Shown here piece by piece: positions 55,240 through 64,000 of a stretch of 64,000 nt of DNA. The first letter of the stretch is position 1. Every line of letters begins with the position of its first letter. The position numbers and the translations under genes were made by a program. The notes below the pieces were generated by a model. That model searched no databases. It was not told where the DNA came from and was given only the letters and a program-made list of their open reading frames with translations. This DNA is from Vibrio gelatinilyticus (GTDB lineage Bacteria > Pseudomonadota > Gammaproteobacteria > Enterobacterales > Vibrionaceae): NCBI RefSeq assembly GCF_022836845.1, contig NZ_JAJNNZ010000006.1, forward strand, positions 150,015 through 214,014. Direction: 5' to 3'.

Positions 55240-56472
55240 ATGAACAAGATTGATAAAGCAATGCGTATCCTCCTTGCTGGATTCTGTATCAACCTTTGTC
55301 TTGGCATCCTGTATGCCTGGAGTGTCTTTAACAAAGCACTAGTGTCTGACTGGGGTTGGAGTGCAGCAGATGCCTCTTCTCCTTACGCACTTGCAACAAT
55401 CACATTCTCTGTTTGTCTTTTGGTAGCTGGTATCCTTCAAGACCGCATGGGTCCACGTAAGATCCTAATCCTAGGTACTACGTTGACAGGTCTTGGCATG
55501 ATTGCTTCTGGATTTGCTACTTCTGTTCTAGCTCTTAACATCACCTTCGGTGTTATTACTGGTGCTGGTATCGGATTTGGCTATGCTTGTCTTTCTCCTG
55601 CTGCGATGAAGTGGTTTCACTCTTCTAAGAAAGGCATGGTTAATGGTTTAATTGCTGCTGGATTCGGTTTGGCTGCTATTTATCTTGCGCCCGTAACCTC
55701 CGCTTTAATCACTAGCTTAGGTATCAACACTAGCTTCATGATCCTTGGGGTTGGCGTTCTGATCATTGCTGTACCTCTTGCATGCACAATCAATAACCCA
55801 CCGACGGACTACATTCCCGAAGCTCCAAAAGTAAAAGCAGGACAGGCGCCAAAAGCAACAACTGAATCAGTTAACGTTAATTGGAAGGCCATGTTGAAAA
55901 CACCTCAGTTTTACTCGCTTTGGGTAATGTATGCTTTTGCCGCGTCAACCGGTCTTATGATTATTGGTAACATTACCAATATCGCTAGTGTTCAAGCAAA
56001 TCTACCAAATGCTGTTTACCTTGCGTCTATTCTGGCTGTATTCAACTCTGGCGGTCGTGTTGGTGCTGGTATCTTAGCGGATAAGATTGGTGGTGTGCGT
56101 ACACTTCTAATCGCGTGTACCCTGCAAGGTATCAATATGGTGCTTTTCGCAACGTTTAATTCAGAATTAACGTTGATTATCGGTACCGCGATTGCTGCGA
56201 TCGGTTATGGTACATTGCTTGCTGTATTCCCAACGCTAACTGCAGAGTACTATGGTTTGAAAAACTACGGCACAAACTACGGCGTTCTGTATACAGCATG
56301 GGGTATCGGTGGTGCGATTGGAGCCGCTGTTGTTGGTTACTCAATGACACAAGGCGGTGGTTACACTCTTGCGTACACGATTTCAGCAGTAATGATGGGT
56401 GTTTGTATAGTTCTAGCACTTATCACTAAACCCGTCACCGCTGAGAAATCAGCGGAGCTAGAAGCCGCTTAA
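55240..56472 (+). CDS. MFS transporter of the OFA (oxalate/formate antiporter) family
   Basis: 410 residues, twelve hydrophobic helices; the opening GFCINLCLGILYAWSVFNKAL and GFGYACLSPAAMKWFHSSKK are typical of OFA carriers such as pyruvate or lactate transporters. The intracellular loop DRMGPRKILILG fits the MFS A-motif. Substrate unknown; no oxalate genes nearby. A terminator follows. Confidence 0.88.
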   Translation: MNKIDKAMRILLAGFCINLCLGILYAWSVFNKALVSDWGWSAADASSPYALATITFSVCLLVAGILQDRMGPRKILILGTTLTGLGMIASGFATSVLALNITFGVITGAGIGFGYACLSPAAMKWFHSSKKGMVNGLIAAGFGLAAIYLAPVTSALITSLGINTSFMILGVGVLIIAVPLACTINNPPTDYIPEAPKVKAGQAPKATTESVNVNWKAMLKTPQFYSLWVMYAFAASTGLMIIGNITNIASVQANLPNAVYLASILAVFNSGGRVGAGILADKIGGVRTLLIACTLQGINMVLFATFNSELTLIIGTAIAAIGYGTLLAVFPTLTAEYYGLKNYGTNYGVLYTAWGIGGAIGAAVVGYSMTQGGGYTLAYTISAVMMGVCIVLALITKPVTAEKSAELEAA

Positions 56473-56501
56473 ATCAACTCTGAATTTCTATTCCTCAAAA
56501 G

Positions 56502-56522
56502 CCCAGTACTCTGGGTTTTTTT
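56502..56522 (+). terminator. Rho-independent terminator
   Basis: CCCAG-TACT-CTGGG hairpin followed by seven T. Confidence 0.85.
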
Positions 56523-56661
56523 GTCTCTTATTTTCCTCGAAAACCACTGCCTCTTTAATTATCTTCCATTGATATGTGGAAATTTATTGATTTATCGATA
56601 AAAATTAGCACTATACGTACAAATAGCTCATCCTAAGCAACCATATCTTCGCGAGCAATTT

Positions 56662-59016
56662 ATGAATTTCAGACATTATTTTATCTTCTTATTCGTTGTA
56701 ATCTTTTCTGGTTGTGCGACTTATGCCAGTCTCAACTTTGACGATCTCTTTGGCTCAGCGAAAGTTAGGCAACGAACTGAACTCCCAAATCACCCAGATT
56801 CATCGTATTTCCTTAGCGAAGTAAAGCCTATACTCGATAAACGATGTGTTGTATGTCACGCTTGCTATGATGCTCCATGCCAGCTTAAGTTATCTTCAGT
56901 AGAGGGGATTGAGCGCGGTGGTAGCAAAAAGCTCGTCTACGAAGGAACCAGGCTTACTGCGACGAAACCAACACGCTTATTCGAAGATGCACAGACAACA
57001 GAAGAATGGCGTCAGAATGCATTTTTCCCTGTACTTAACGAACGAGAACAAAGTCTATCGGCCAATCTAGATGCAGGACTTATTGCTCGTATGCTCACGC
57101 AAAAACAGCGCCACCCTCTTCCAGAAGTACCTCAACTTGAAGGGTTCGATTTCTCTATTGCAAGACAGCAAGTGTGCCCGACGATAGAAGAGTATGCCGA
57201 CTACGAAAGACAAAACCCGACTTGGGGAATGCCTTTTGGTATGCCTAACTTAAGCGACAATGAATACAACACGTTAATTGGCTGGGTAGGTAGCGGTGCT
57301 ACCATGAACTCTCCCCTACCCCTGACAATGGAAGAACAACAATTGGTAGATGAATACGAATTGTTGCTCAACAAGTCCGCACGAAAGAACCAACTGACAG
57401 CTCGTTATATATACGAACACCTATTTCTGTCACACCTGTATTTTTCTGAGATTGAAGGTCAACCCCGCTTTTTTACTCTTATTCGCTCAGCCACACCACC
57501 AGGTCAACCAGTAGAGCGAATTGTTACCCGTCGACCTTATGACCCACCAGGTGTCGATCGCGTCTACTATCGGCTGATCCCAGAGCAAGGCACGATTGTC
57601 GATAAGACACACATGCCTTTCGCGCTTAATGAACGAAGGCTTCAACAGTGGTACGAATGGTTTATAGAACCGGAGTACACTGTCTCAGATCTACCAAGTT
57701 ATCAAATCCACGTCGCCGCCAACCCTATGACGGCATTCACGGCTTTGCCGTACAGGGCGCGTTTTAGTTTCATGCTCGACAACGCTCAGAATACGATTAT
57801 GGCTTACATCAAGGGGCCTGTTTGTCGCGGCCAGTTAGCACTCAATGTAATCAATGACCATTTCTGGATATTTTTTATTGATCCCGAAAGCTCCGATATT
57901 CCCGAAATCAATCAGTTTTATCAAGAACAAACCAATAACCTCAAACTTCCTAGCGAATTGGACAGTACCACTGTGCCACTGACCAATTGGGTTGCTTATT
58001 CTCGCCAGCAAGCACGCTACCTTGAAGCACGCGCCCAATTTATGAATAAATGGTTTAAAGATGGGCAACATTTAACAACCGACATTCTTTGGAAAGGTAA
58101 CGAAGAGAACCCTAATGCCGCACTGACTATTTTTAGGCACTTTGATAGCGCCTCAGTAGTGCAAGGAATGGTCGGTAGCAAACCGAAGACAGCCTGGATC
58201 CTTGACTATGCATTACTAGAACGAATTCATTATCTGCTAGTCGCTGGTTTTGATGTCTACGGTAACTTTGGTCACCAATTAATTACCCGCATGTTCATGG
58301 ACTTTTTGCGTATGGAAGGAGAAAGCAATTTCCTTGCATTATTGCCCAATGAGGTCAGACATAATGAGTTTTCTAGTTGGTACAAAGATCAAAGCCCGCA
58401 ATTTAGCGCGTTCTTGCAGCGGAACGTAGCGCCTTTTAGCCAACCAACACAGGTGAAATACAAAACTAACAACCACAAATCAGAGCTATTCGATATTATT
58501 CGAAATGAAATGGCCCCTATCCTTCATGATAGGTATGACATCGTGAATACCGGGCTATCCAAAAGCAATGAGGCCCTGTTGGCTTCCATCAATAACATTA
58601 GTGGTGACGGACTCATCGCGGTACCACAAATTGTTATGGTAATGGTCAAAACCAACAATGGCAGCCAGCAGTTGTTTACCATGCTTCATGATAACGCCCA
58701 TACCAACATTTCTAGCCTGTTTGCAGAAGAAAGAAACAGGGATTTTTCCAATGATGGTCTTAGCTTTGTTAGAGGTGTCATCGGTAGTTACCCAGCCGCC
58801 TATTTTTCTCTAAACGAAGATCAAATTCATAATTTCGTATCGTCTTTGAAAAACATGAACAACGAACAAGACTATATTAAACTTCTCGACAATTATGCAG
58901 TTAGGCGAACCTCGCCTGAATTCTGGTCATTTAGCGATGAAGTACACGCCTTCTACCAGCGTACTCAGCCTATCGAATTTGGTCTTTTGGACTATAATCG
59001 GTTTGAGAACAGATGA
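56662..59016 (+). CDS. cti: Fatty acid cis/trans isomerase
   Basis: Periplasmic haem-containing isomerase that converts cis- to trans-unsaturated membrane fatty acids under solvent or heat stress. 784 residues, the usual length. The N-terminal signal has a lipobox-like FSGC (Cys18), and the haem-c motif CVVCH is at residues 62-66. Middle and C-terminal parts are typical (for instance RPYDPPGVDRVYYRLIPEQG). It is followed by a small gene within about 30 bp, likely co-transcribed. Confidence 0.92.
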   Translation: MNFRHYFIFLFVVIFSGCATYASLNFDDLFGSAKVRQRTELPNHPDSSYFLSEVKPILDKRCVVCHACYDAPCQLKLSSVEGIERGGSKKLVYEGTRLTATKPTRLFEDAQTTEEWRQNAFFPVLNEREQSLSANLDAGLIARMLTQKQRHPLPEVPQLEGFDFSIARQQVCPTIEEYADYERQNPTWGMPFGMPNLSDNEYNTLIGWVGSGATMNSPLPLTMEEQQLVDEYELLLNKSARKNQLTARYIYEHLFLSHLYFSEIEGQPRFFTLIRSATPPGQPVERIVTRRPYDPPGVDRVYYRLIPEQGTIVDKTHMPFALNERRLQQWYEWFIEPEYTVSDLPSYQIHVAANPMTAFTALPYRARFSFMLDNAQNTIMAYIKGPVCRGQLALNVINDHFWIFFIDPESSDIPEINQFYQEQTNNLKLPSELDSTTVPLTNWVAYSRQQARYLEARAQFMNKWFKDGQHLTTDILWKGNEENPNAALTIFRHFDSASVVQGMVGSKPKTAWILDYALLERIHYLLVAGFDVYGNFGHQLITRMFMDFLRMEGESNFLALLPNEVRHNEFSSWYKDQSPQFSAFLQRNVAPFSQPTQVKYKTNNHKSELFDIIRNEMAPILHDRYDIVNTGLSKSNEALLASINNISGDGLIAVPQIVMVMVKTNNGSQQLFTMLHDNAHTNISSLFAEERNRDFSNDGLSFVRGVIGSYPAAYFSLNEDQIHNFVSSLKNMNNEQDYIKLLDNYAVRRTSPEFWSFSDEVHAFYQRTQPIEFGLLDYNRFENR

Positions 59017-59046
59017 GTGTTCAGTACGACACTTAGGAGGTGCTAT

Positions 59047-59232
59047 ATGAACATCCAAGATAGCATTGAAGCGATTGAACAACAGATATATGTCGCCTGT
59101 TCAGATGGTGATTACGATAAAGTCACTGTGCTAGAACATAAGCTAGAACACCTAAGGAGTCTTTCTGGTAAGGACTTAAGTGAACTATTGTACGGTGAAG
59201 ATGCACCGAATTACTTTAGTGATGATTTCTAA
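59047..59232 (+). CDS. Small acidic conserved protein, unknown
   Basis: 61 residues, helical and acidic (MNIQDSIEAIEQQIYVACSD then EHKLEHLRSLSGKDL). ATG 59047 follows a strong AGGAGGTGC. Possibly a coiled dimer. Family not recognised. It starts 31 bp after cti, probably in one transcript. Confidence 0.65.
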   Translation: MNIQDSIEAIEQQIYVACSDGDYDKVTVLEHKLEHLRSLSGKDLSELLYGEDAPNYFSDDF

Positions 59233-59259
59233 TGTAAGATTGGATCAAGGAAACAGATC

Positions 59260-59291
59260 AAAGGGCCCATGTATTATTGTGGGCCCTTTTT
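59260..59291. terminator. Rho-independent terminator, likely bidirectional
   Basis: Stem AAAGGGCCCA/TGGGCCCTTT around a ten-base loop, T run on both sides; between the small gene and torS. Confidence 0.85.
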
Positions 59292-59373
59292 GTTGGTGAT
59301 TTAGATAATGTAGCGCTACGCTACGCCCTGAGATACATTTCAGTATTAAGGCGTTATCATGATACATCAACTC

Positions 59374-62292
59374 TCAACCATTGCTGCGTTGAAACTCAAC
59401 CAGAGCCAGAACAGAATCATGATAAGTTTCATTAAGCTCATGTTTTTTGTCTTTGAACTCCAGCAGTGGCTGATTCGCTTTTTCAATCGATAAACATCGC
59501 TTGTAAAGTGCCGTTAACCCCAGGGAGCCCGCAGAACCCTTTAATTTATGACACAAACTGACAACGCCTTGCAGATCGTCGTCGTCTTCTGCCAATTCAA
59601 GCTGTCGCATGATATCTTCACCGGATACGTAAAATGCGTCGAGAATTTTGCCTACACGACCCATCCCTAACACATTGATGTCAGCCTTTAGAATCGATGA
59701 ATCTAGAACATCATCAACCACTTGATCTCTAGGACTGTACATCGACTCAAAGCTCGACACTAGCGTCTGACCATCAAGTAGCCTAGCTATGGTTTCTTGC
59801 AGTGCCTCTCTGTCGATTGGTTTGGGCAGGTAACCATCAAATCCTGCTTGTAAATAGCCTTCAACTTCTTCGGTAAATACATGGGCAGATACTGCTATCA
59901 TTGGGATCGTACGGTGTAGCCGTTTTTCTTTGACTAAGTTGGCTTCTAACTCTTTTAACTCTCGCAATAAATCAGTACCAACACAATCAGGTAGGTTAAT
60001 ATCAAGTAACGCTAGGTCAAATTCGTGTTGTGCAAACAACTGTTTAGCTTGCTGTCCATTGTCGGCACACATTACATGGTGTCCCATGTTGACCAAAAAA
60101 CCCTCTGCGACCATCAAATTGACAGGATTGTCTTCGACTAATAGTATCCTCGCGTTAAGCTTCTGATTTTCTATGGCTTCAAGAAGAATGGGTTCATCAA
60201 GTTCTGTGGCTTGTTCTAACGGAACAGTAAACCAAAAACGACTGCCTTCACCCTCGTAAGAGTCCACATACACCTGCCCTCCCATAGCATGAACAAGCCT
60301 AAAGCTGATCGCTAAACCTAGACCTGTGCCACCGGATTTACAGTGAGAACCCTCAGCCTGCGTAAATGCGTCAAACAAATTGAGCTGATCATCAGAACTG
60401 ATGCCTATCCCAGTATCCGACACTTCAAAGGATAGGCAGCGTTCATCATCAAAATCGACAGAAACATAAATATCAACCGTTCCCTTCTCAGTGAACTTTA
60501 TTGCATTCCCCACCAGGTTATTTAGCACTTGGCTAATTCGTGTAACATCACCACTGTACAATTGCCTTACATCGCTTTCGATATGGAAGCAAAATTCGAT
60601 ATTCTTTTCTAAGGCCCGCCCATGCATTAATTGGTAACAATCTTGTACCATTCGATAAAGATCAAACGGTCGTTTGCGTATGTCGAGATGCCCTGCCTCG
60701 ATTTTCGAATAATCCAAGATGTCATTGAGTATCGAGAGTAAATTTTGGCCACTTCGATTAATCACATTTAAGTAATGGGTTTGCTTGCTGTCTAACTTGG
60801 TTTCTTCGAGCAATGCGGCCGTTCCGAGAACACCGTTCATAGGAGTACGAATCTCATGACTCATCGTGGCTAAAAATGCCGATTTCGCTTTGTTTGCTTG
60901 TTCGGCTTGATCTCGGGCTTTACTGTGATTGAGGATCTCTAGATTTAAACTATCATTGGTTTCCTGAAGTTGCATAGTACGCTCTTCAACCAATTCCTCT
61001 AGGTGTACTTTATGCTCTTGCAACTCCATGCGCGCAGCAGCTTCTGATTCCGCAACAACCTTAAGTGCTTGAGCCGTATTTCTCGCCGTTATAATGGCTT
61101 GGCCCATATGTGCGAGTTCATCATTACCTTTTACTTTCACATCAACTTTAAGCTGGCCCTTAGCGATTGAAAGCAATGCTGAAGAATATTCGGCCAAGCG
61201 CTTCACAACCGAGATATAGACAACTCTCCATACGATCAATACCACAATGATTAAGCCAGCAAGAGATAACACCGACAGCGTCCACTGAGCATATTTTAGC
61301 GTGTCTGATAACTGGGAAATAGCTTTGGTCGCCGTAGCATTAGAGTGATCAATCAAGCGGCTGATTGTTCCATTGAGTATGGATAGCTGCTTTACTGAAT
61401 CTTGCATCAATGTTTGAGAACGCTCTTTTTCACTGTTTTTAATTCTAAGCATCTCAAACACAGCGTCACCATGGGCTAATCGGTCAAGCAAGATAAGCAT
61501 CTGTAAAGAGCGAGTCGGGTCTTCGACACCACCGATCCGCCTTGACATTATCGATAGGTTTGCCGAGTATTTTCGCTCAATCTGCTCTATACGACCAATA
61601 TCTGTCACGGTGCGTGTCTCTTCAATCTGATTAAGAACCGTAAAGGCAAGCAAATGGAGTTCGTGCAACCGTTCGGAAAGATCGAGGTCGACTTCAACCA
61701 ATGCGTCCAAAGCCTGATAGACCTGTTCTATCTGACGACTTTCTAGCAAATCATAAATGTGTGTGACATTTGCCACTGCAATGGTACTGGTGTTTAGGAC
61801 TTGCGTTCGCGTTAGCTGTTCCAACTCTTTAGCATCAAGGCGTAATTGCTTTACATCTTTACTAATCTGATTTTCTAAACTGATTGAACGCTCAACAGAG
61901 ACTCCAAGCTCCACCAAAGTGTCTATTACTTCTTGGACATTGTTCTCAAGTTGACTAAGCAAGTTTTCATCAAACGTATCAGAGCCTAACGACTTGATAT
62001 GGGATAGCAGTGCTTCTAATCGTGTAAATAGCTGCTTTCCGGCGCGTTGATGATCATCTTTAGTGGTTGCAGTTGAAAGTGTTTGCACCGAGGCAATAAT
62101 TCGCGCACTGAGCTCAGAAACTTCACGAGCTTCGATCATAGAGGGAATTGCTGAATCAACAACGGTTCGCTCAGTTTTGGCCACTAATGAAAAACCGGAC
62201 ATACCAATGGTCGCAGATAACATCACTAAGAGCGCCATGGCGAGAAACGAAAAAAGTAGTTTTCGTCCGATGCTTGCTTTAGCGAGTAACAT
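59374..62292 (-). CDS. torS: Hybrid sensor histidine kinase TorS
   Basis: TMAO-type sensor. From ATG 62292 (GGAG eight bases upstream) it has 972 residues: TM1 (about 10-33), a periplasmic helical sensor, TM2 (about 340-363), HAMP, coiled region, HisKA with H479 ([10 protein letters not shown]), HATPase, a receiver with D764 (LALLDINLP) and an HPt domain with H915 ([12 protein letters not shown]). This four-step layout is TorS/ArcB-like. It is divergent from torT as expected; torR is not in this window. Confidence 0.92.
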   Translation of the reverse strand: MLLAKASIGRKLLFSFLAMALLVMLSATIGMSGFSLVAKTERTVVDSAIPSMIEAREVSELSARIIASVQTLSTATTKDDHQRAGKQLFTRLEALLSHIKSLGSDTFDENLLSQLENNVQEVIDTLVELGVSVERSISLENQISKDVKQLRLDAKELEQLTRTQVLNTSTIAVANVTHIYDLLESRQIEQVYQALDALVEVDLDLSERLHELHLLAFTVLNQIEETRTVTDIGRIEQIERKYSANLSIMSRRIGGVEDPTRSLQMLILLDRLAHGDAVFEMLRIKNSEKERSQTLMQDSVKQLSILNGTISRLIDHSNATATKAISQLSDTLKYAQWTLSVLSLAGLIIVVLIVWRVVYISVVKRLAEYSSALLSIAKGQLKVDVKVKGNDELAHMGQAIITARNTAQALKVVAESEAAARMELQEHKVHLEELVEERTMQLQETNDSLNLEILNHSKARDQAEQANKAKSAFLATMSHEIRTPMNGVLGTAALLEETKLDSKQTHYLNVINRSGQNLLSILNDILDYSKIEAGHLDIRKRPFDLYRMVQDCYQLMHGRALEKNIEFCFHIESDVRQLYSGDVTRISQVLNNLVGNAIKFTEKGTVDIYVSVDFDDERCLSFEVSDTGIGISSDDQLNLFDAFTQAEGSHCKSGGTGLGLAISFRLVHAMGGQVYVDSYEGEGSRFWFTVPLEQATELDEPILLEAIENQKLNARILLVEDNPVNLMVAEGFLVNMGHHVMCADNGQQAKQLFAQHEFDLALLDINLPDCVGTDLLRELKELEANLVKEKRLHRTIPMIAVSAHVFTEEVEGYLQAGFDGYLPKPIDREALQETIARLLDGQTLVSSFESMYSPRDQVVDDVLDSSILKADINVLGMGRVGKILDAFYVSGEDIMRQLELAEDDDDLQGVVSLCHKLKGSAGSLGLTALYKRCLSIEKANQPLLEFKDKKHELNETYHDSVLALVEFQRSNG

Positions 62293-62383
62293 AAGAGCGC
62301 TCCAAAAGTTTTCTTCTTTACTAACTGAATATACGCTATATTTTGCAATGTTCAGCCACAATATACCAATCAACTGTGATCAC

Positions 62384-63373
62384 ATGGCGAAAATAGCACG
62401 CAGATTTATATCACTAGCTCTCCTGACTCTCGTTTCGAGTGCTTCTGTGAGTGCCGCCAATACCAAACTTTGTGCCATCTATCCCCACCTAAAAGACTCA
62501 TACTGGTTGTCTGTTAATTACGGAATGGTTAAAGAATCGGAAAAACAGGGGCTTCAACTTAAAGTCCTGGAATCCGGTGGTTACCCCAACCTAGACCGTC
62601 AGAAGAAACAAATAGAACAATGTGCGCAGTGGGAAGCCGATGCCATTATCCTAGGTACGGTATCTCCGAGTGCCTACATCGATGATCTAGGCACTCACAG
62701 CCAGGGAATCCCTGTATTCGCAACCGTCAATCACCTGATTGTCAGTGGCGAGCAAAAGCAATATCTCAAGGGTGTGGTTGGCGTAGACTGGTATTGGATG
62801 GGGTTTAAAGCAGGTAAGTACCTTGCTGACAAACACCCAAAAGGTTCAGGTAAGGCTAATGTTGCTTTACTGGCTGGTCCAAAGCACAGTGGTGGGACCA
62901 AACCCGTTATTGCGGGATTCAAAGAAGCAATAATAAACAGTGATGTTATTATCACACAAACGAAGTGGGCTGATAACGACAAAGAACTACAGCGGAATTT
63001 AGTGCAAGAGGTCATTGAATCTAACCAAGTGTCTTATATCGTGGGTAGCGCCGTTGCTATCGAAGCTGCCATAAGTGAAATTCGCGTCGCTAACCAACAG
63101 CAAATTATCGGTCTTGTTTCTACGTACTTAAGTCATGGGGTTTACCGTGGGCTCATTCGAAATAAGGTCGAGTTCGCCACGAGTGACAAAATGGTGTTAC
63201 AAGGACAACTCTCGGTGCTTCAAGCCAGCCATTATTTGAATAATCAGCCCTATCAATATGACGAAGCACCCAAAATCGAGGTGCTAACTCCTTCAAATAT
63301 TGACCAAAATATTATTAGTCAGTCTCTGTCTCCTTCAGGATATCGGCCTACGTTTAGCGTCTCTCCTGACTAA
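62384..63373 (+). CDS. torT: Periplasmic TMAO-binding protein TorT
   Basis: Signal peptide (MAKIARRFISLALLTLVSSASVSA) and a periplasmic binding-protein fold of 329 residues; LCAIYPHLKDSYWLSVNYG, ESGGYPNLDRQKKQIEQC and AIILGTVSPSAY are characteristic. It partners TorS by delivering TMAO-bound signal. An upstream extension of the frame overlaps torS and is not real. The torT-torS gap is 91 bp. Confidence 0.92.
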   Translation: MAKIARRFISLALLTLVSSASVSAANTKLCAIYPHLKDSYWLSVNYGMVKESEKQGLQLKVLESGGYPNLDRQKKQIEQCAQWEADAIILGTVSPSAYIDDLGTHSQGIPVFATVNHLIVSGEQKQYLKGVVGVDWYWMGFKAGKYLADKHPKGSGKANVALLAGPKHSGGTKPVIAGFKEAIINSDVIITQTKWADNDKELQRNLVQEVIESNQVSYIVGSAVAIEAAISEIRVANQQQIIGLVSTYLSHGVYRGLIRNKVEFATSDKMVLQGQLSVLQASHYLNNQPYQYDEAPKIEVLTPSNIDQNIISQSLSPSGYRPTFSVSPD

Positions 63374-63426
63374 TAATCATAATTGTTACACCTTAGTTTG
63401 CATTTCAAGGGTAAAAACGATTAACA

Positions 63427-63490
63427 TTTTGAACAATGATTCCAATGACCATTGAACAACATGTTCATCGCGAATAATCAGTGTTCATTG
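63427..63490. promoter_or_regulatory. Cluster of TGTTCA elements resembling tor boxes upstream of mgsA
   Basis: ATGTTCATCG (63461) and GTGTTCATTG (63481) share TGTTCAT exactly 20 bp apart; inverted TGTTCA elements occur near 63427-63436 and 63450-63459. The tor box consensus is CTGTTCATAT as I recall. An outer inverted repeat TTCCAATGA/TCATTGGAA (63440-63448, 63485-63493) frames part of it. Confidence 0.45.
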
Positions 63491-63520
63491 GAATAGAATT
63501 CAAATCATTAGGGAAAATCA

Positions 63521-63976
63521 ATGCAAAAAACAACAAGAACGATGCCAGCCCATAAACATATTGCGCTCGTTGCTCACGATCACTATAAACCGGAATTACT
63601 ACGCTGGGTCAAGGAAAATAAAGAAAAGCTACAGGGTCACTTCCTTTACGCTACCGGTACCACCGGTCATATGCTGAGTAAAGAGACAGGTTTAGCGATA
63701 AAAAGCATGATCAGTGGCCCGATGGGTGGCGATCAACAACTAGGAGCCCTGATTTCTGAAGGGAAAATCGATATGATGGTTTTCTTTTGGGATCCACTCA
63801 ACGCCGTACCACACGACCCCGATGTCAAGGCCCTGCTACGAATTTCTAGTGTATGGAACATTCCCGTGGCGACAAACCGCGCAACGGCTAATTTTTTATT
63901 TACTTCTACTCTACTTCCTGAGGAAGTAGATATTGAAATCCCCGACTATGACGCCTACTTGGCCGCTCGAACCTAG
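63521..63976 (+). CDS. mgsA: Methylglyoxal synthase
   Basis: Converts dihydroxyacetone phosphate into methylglyoxal, a bypass relieving sugar-phosphate stress. 151 residues with [65 protein letters not shown] and [11 protein letters not shown], all diagnostic, including the catalytic Asp of GGDQQ. The stop codon lies 24 bp from the window end. Confidence 0.96.
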   Translation: MQKTTRTMPAHKHIALVAHDHYKPELLRWVKENKEKLQGHFLYATGTTGHMLSKETGLAIKSMISGPMGGDQQLGALISEGKIDMMVFFWDPLNAVPHDPDVKALLRISSVWNIPVATNRATANFLFTSTLLPEEVDIEIPDYDAYLAART

Positions 63977-64000
63977 AGCTAAAACAAGCCCCTATGCAGG

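Noticed and set aside
62063..62383. Long N-terminal extension of the torT frame
   Set aside because: It lies antisense to torS; the signal peptide starts at ATG 62384.
62374..62390. CRP-like TGTGATCACA at the torT start
   Set aside because: The two halves touch with no N6 spacer, so it does not fit TGTGA-N6-TCACA.

Overview
This window is consistent with a chromosome of a Vibrio (Vibrionaceae) species. Evidence: moderate AT-richness, a vxrAB-type two-component locus with a DUF3404 kinase, DUF2861 and TraF-like partners, an HlyU-family (PF10115-type) protein, a Tor sensor pair, and many small Vibrio-type proteins. The pntAB/vxrAB neighbourhood resembles, from memory, Vibrio cholerae chromosome II, so a secondary chromosome is plausible but not proven. 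Nearly all genes look like intact core or shell genes. No rRNA, tRNA, CRISPR array or complete mobile element was seen.

Layout. 0-10.2 kb: end of an FAD oxidoreductase, galE, a 24-codon membrane peptide ORF, a YhaJ-like LysR regulator, the large Pat/YfiQ protein acetyltransferase, a SPOR lipoprotein, a Ddl-type ligase, a degenerate tyrosine recombinase and a yciH/SUI1 gene. 10.2-11.9 kb: a decayed patch with a broken ISNCY-type transposase and a cluster of near-perfect palindromes. 11.9-19.5 kb: yoaH, then the operon vxrA-vxrB-vxrC-TraF-like, then pntAB. 19.7-24.2 kb: HlyU-family protein and two GGDEF proteins flanking an outer-membrane barrel. 24.2-28.2 kb: cobQ-modA-modB-modC. 28.4-31.5 kb: YgiW-type OB-fold protein, outer-membrane barrel, RimB-like lipoprotein, aromatic/aspartate aminotransferase. 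31.6-34.4 kb: nrdD-nrdG with NrdR boxes and an FNR site upstream. 34.5-35.5 kb: secreted nuclease.

35.5-43.7 kb is the most interesting block. An ArsR repressor with the two cysteines of the HlyU/SqrR/BigR persulfide sensors, a DUF2892 protein, an RND efflux pair, two YeeE/YedE sulfur-transport subunits and a CoA-disulfide reductase-rhodanese fusion sit together. The promoters of at least three of these units share an ATTAG-N6-CTAAW palindrome (six copies, four of them tight), which I read as a local reactive-sulfur regulon.

44-64 kb: outer-membrane protein, extended FabH, trxC, an AraC/MATE divergent pair, an hdfR/maoP divergent pair, the rimK-peptidase-rimB operon, EamA and OFA transporters, the fatty-acid cis/trans isomerase cti, then torS and torT divergent, and mgsA, whose upstream region carries repeated TGTTCA elements resembling tor boxes. 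Overall the region is rich in redox, anaerobic and envelope-stress functions.
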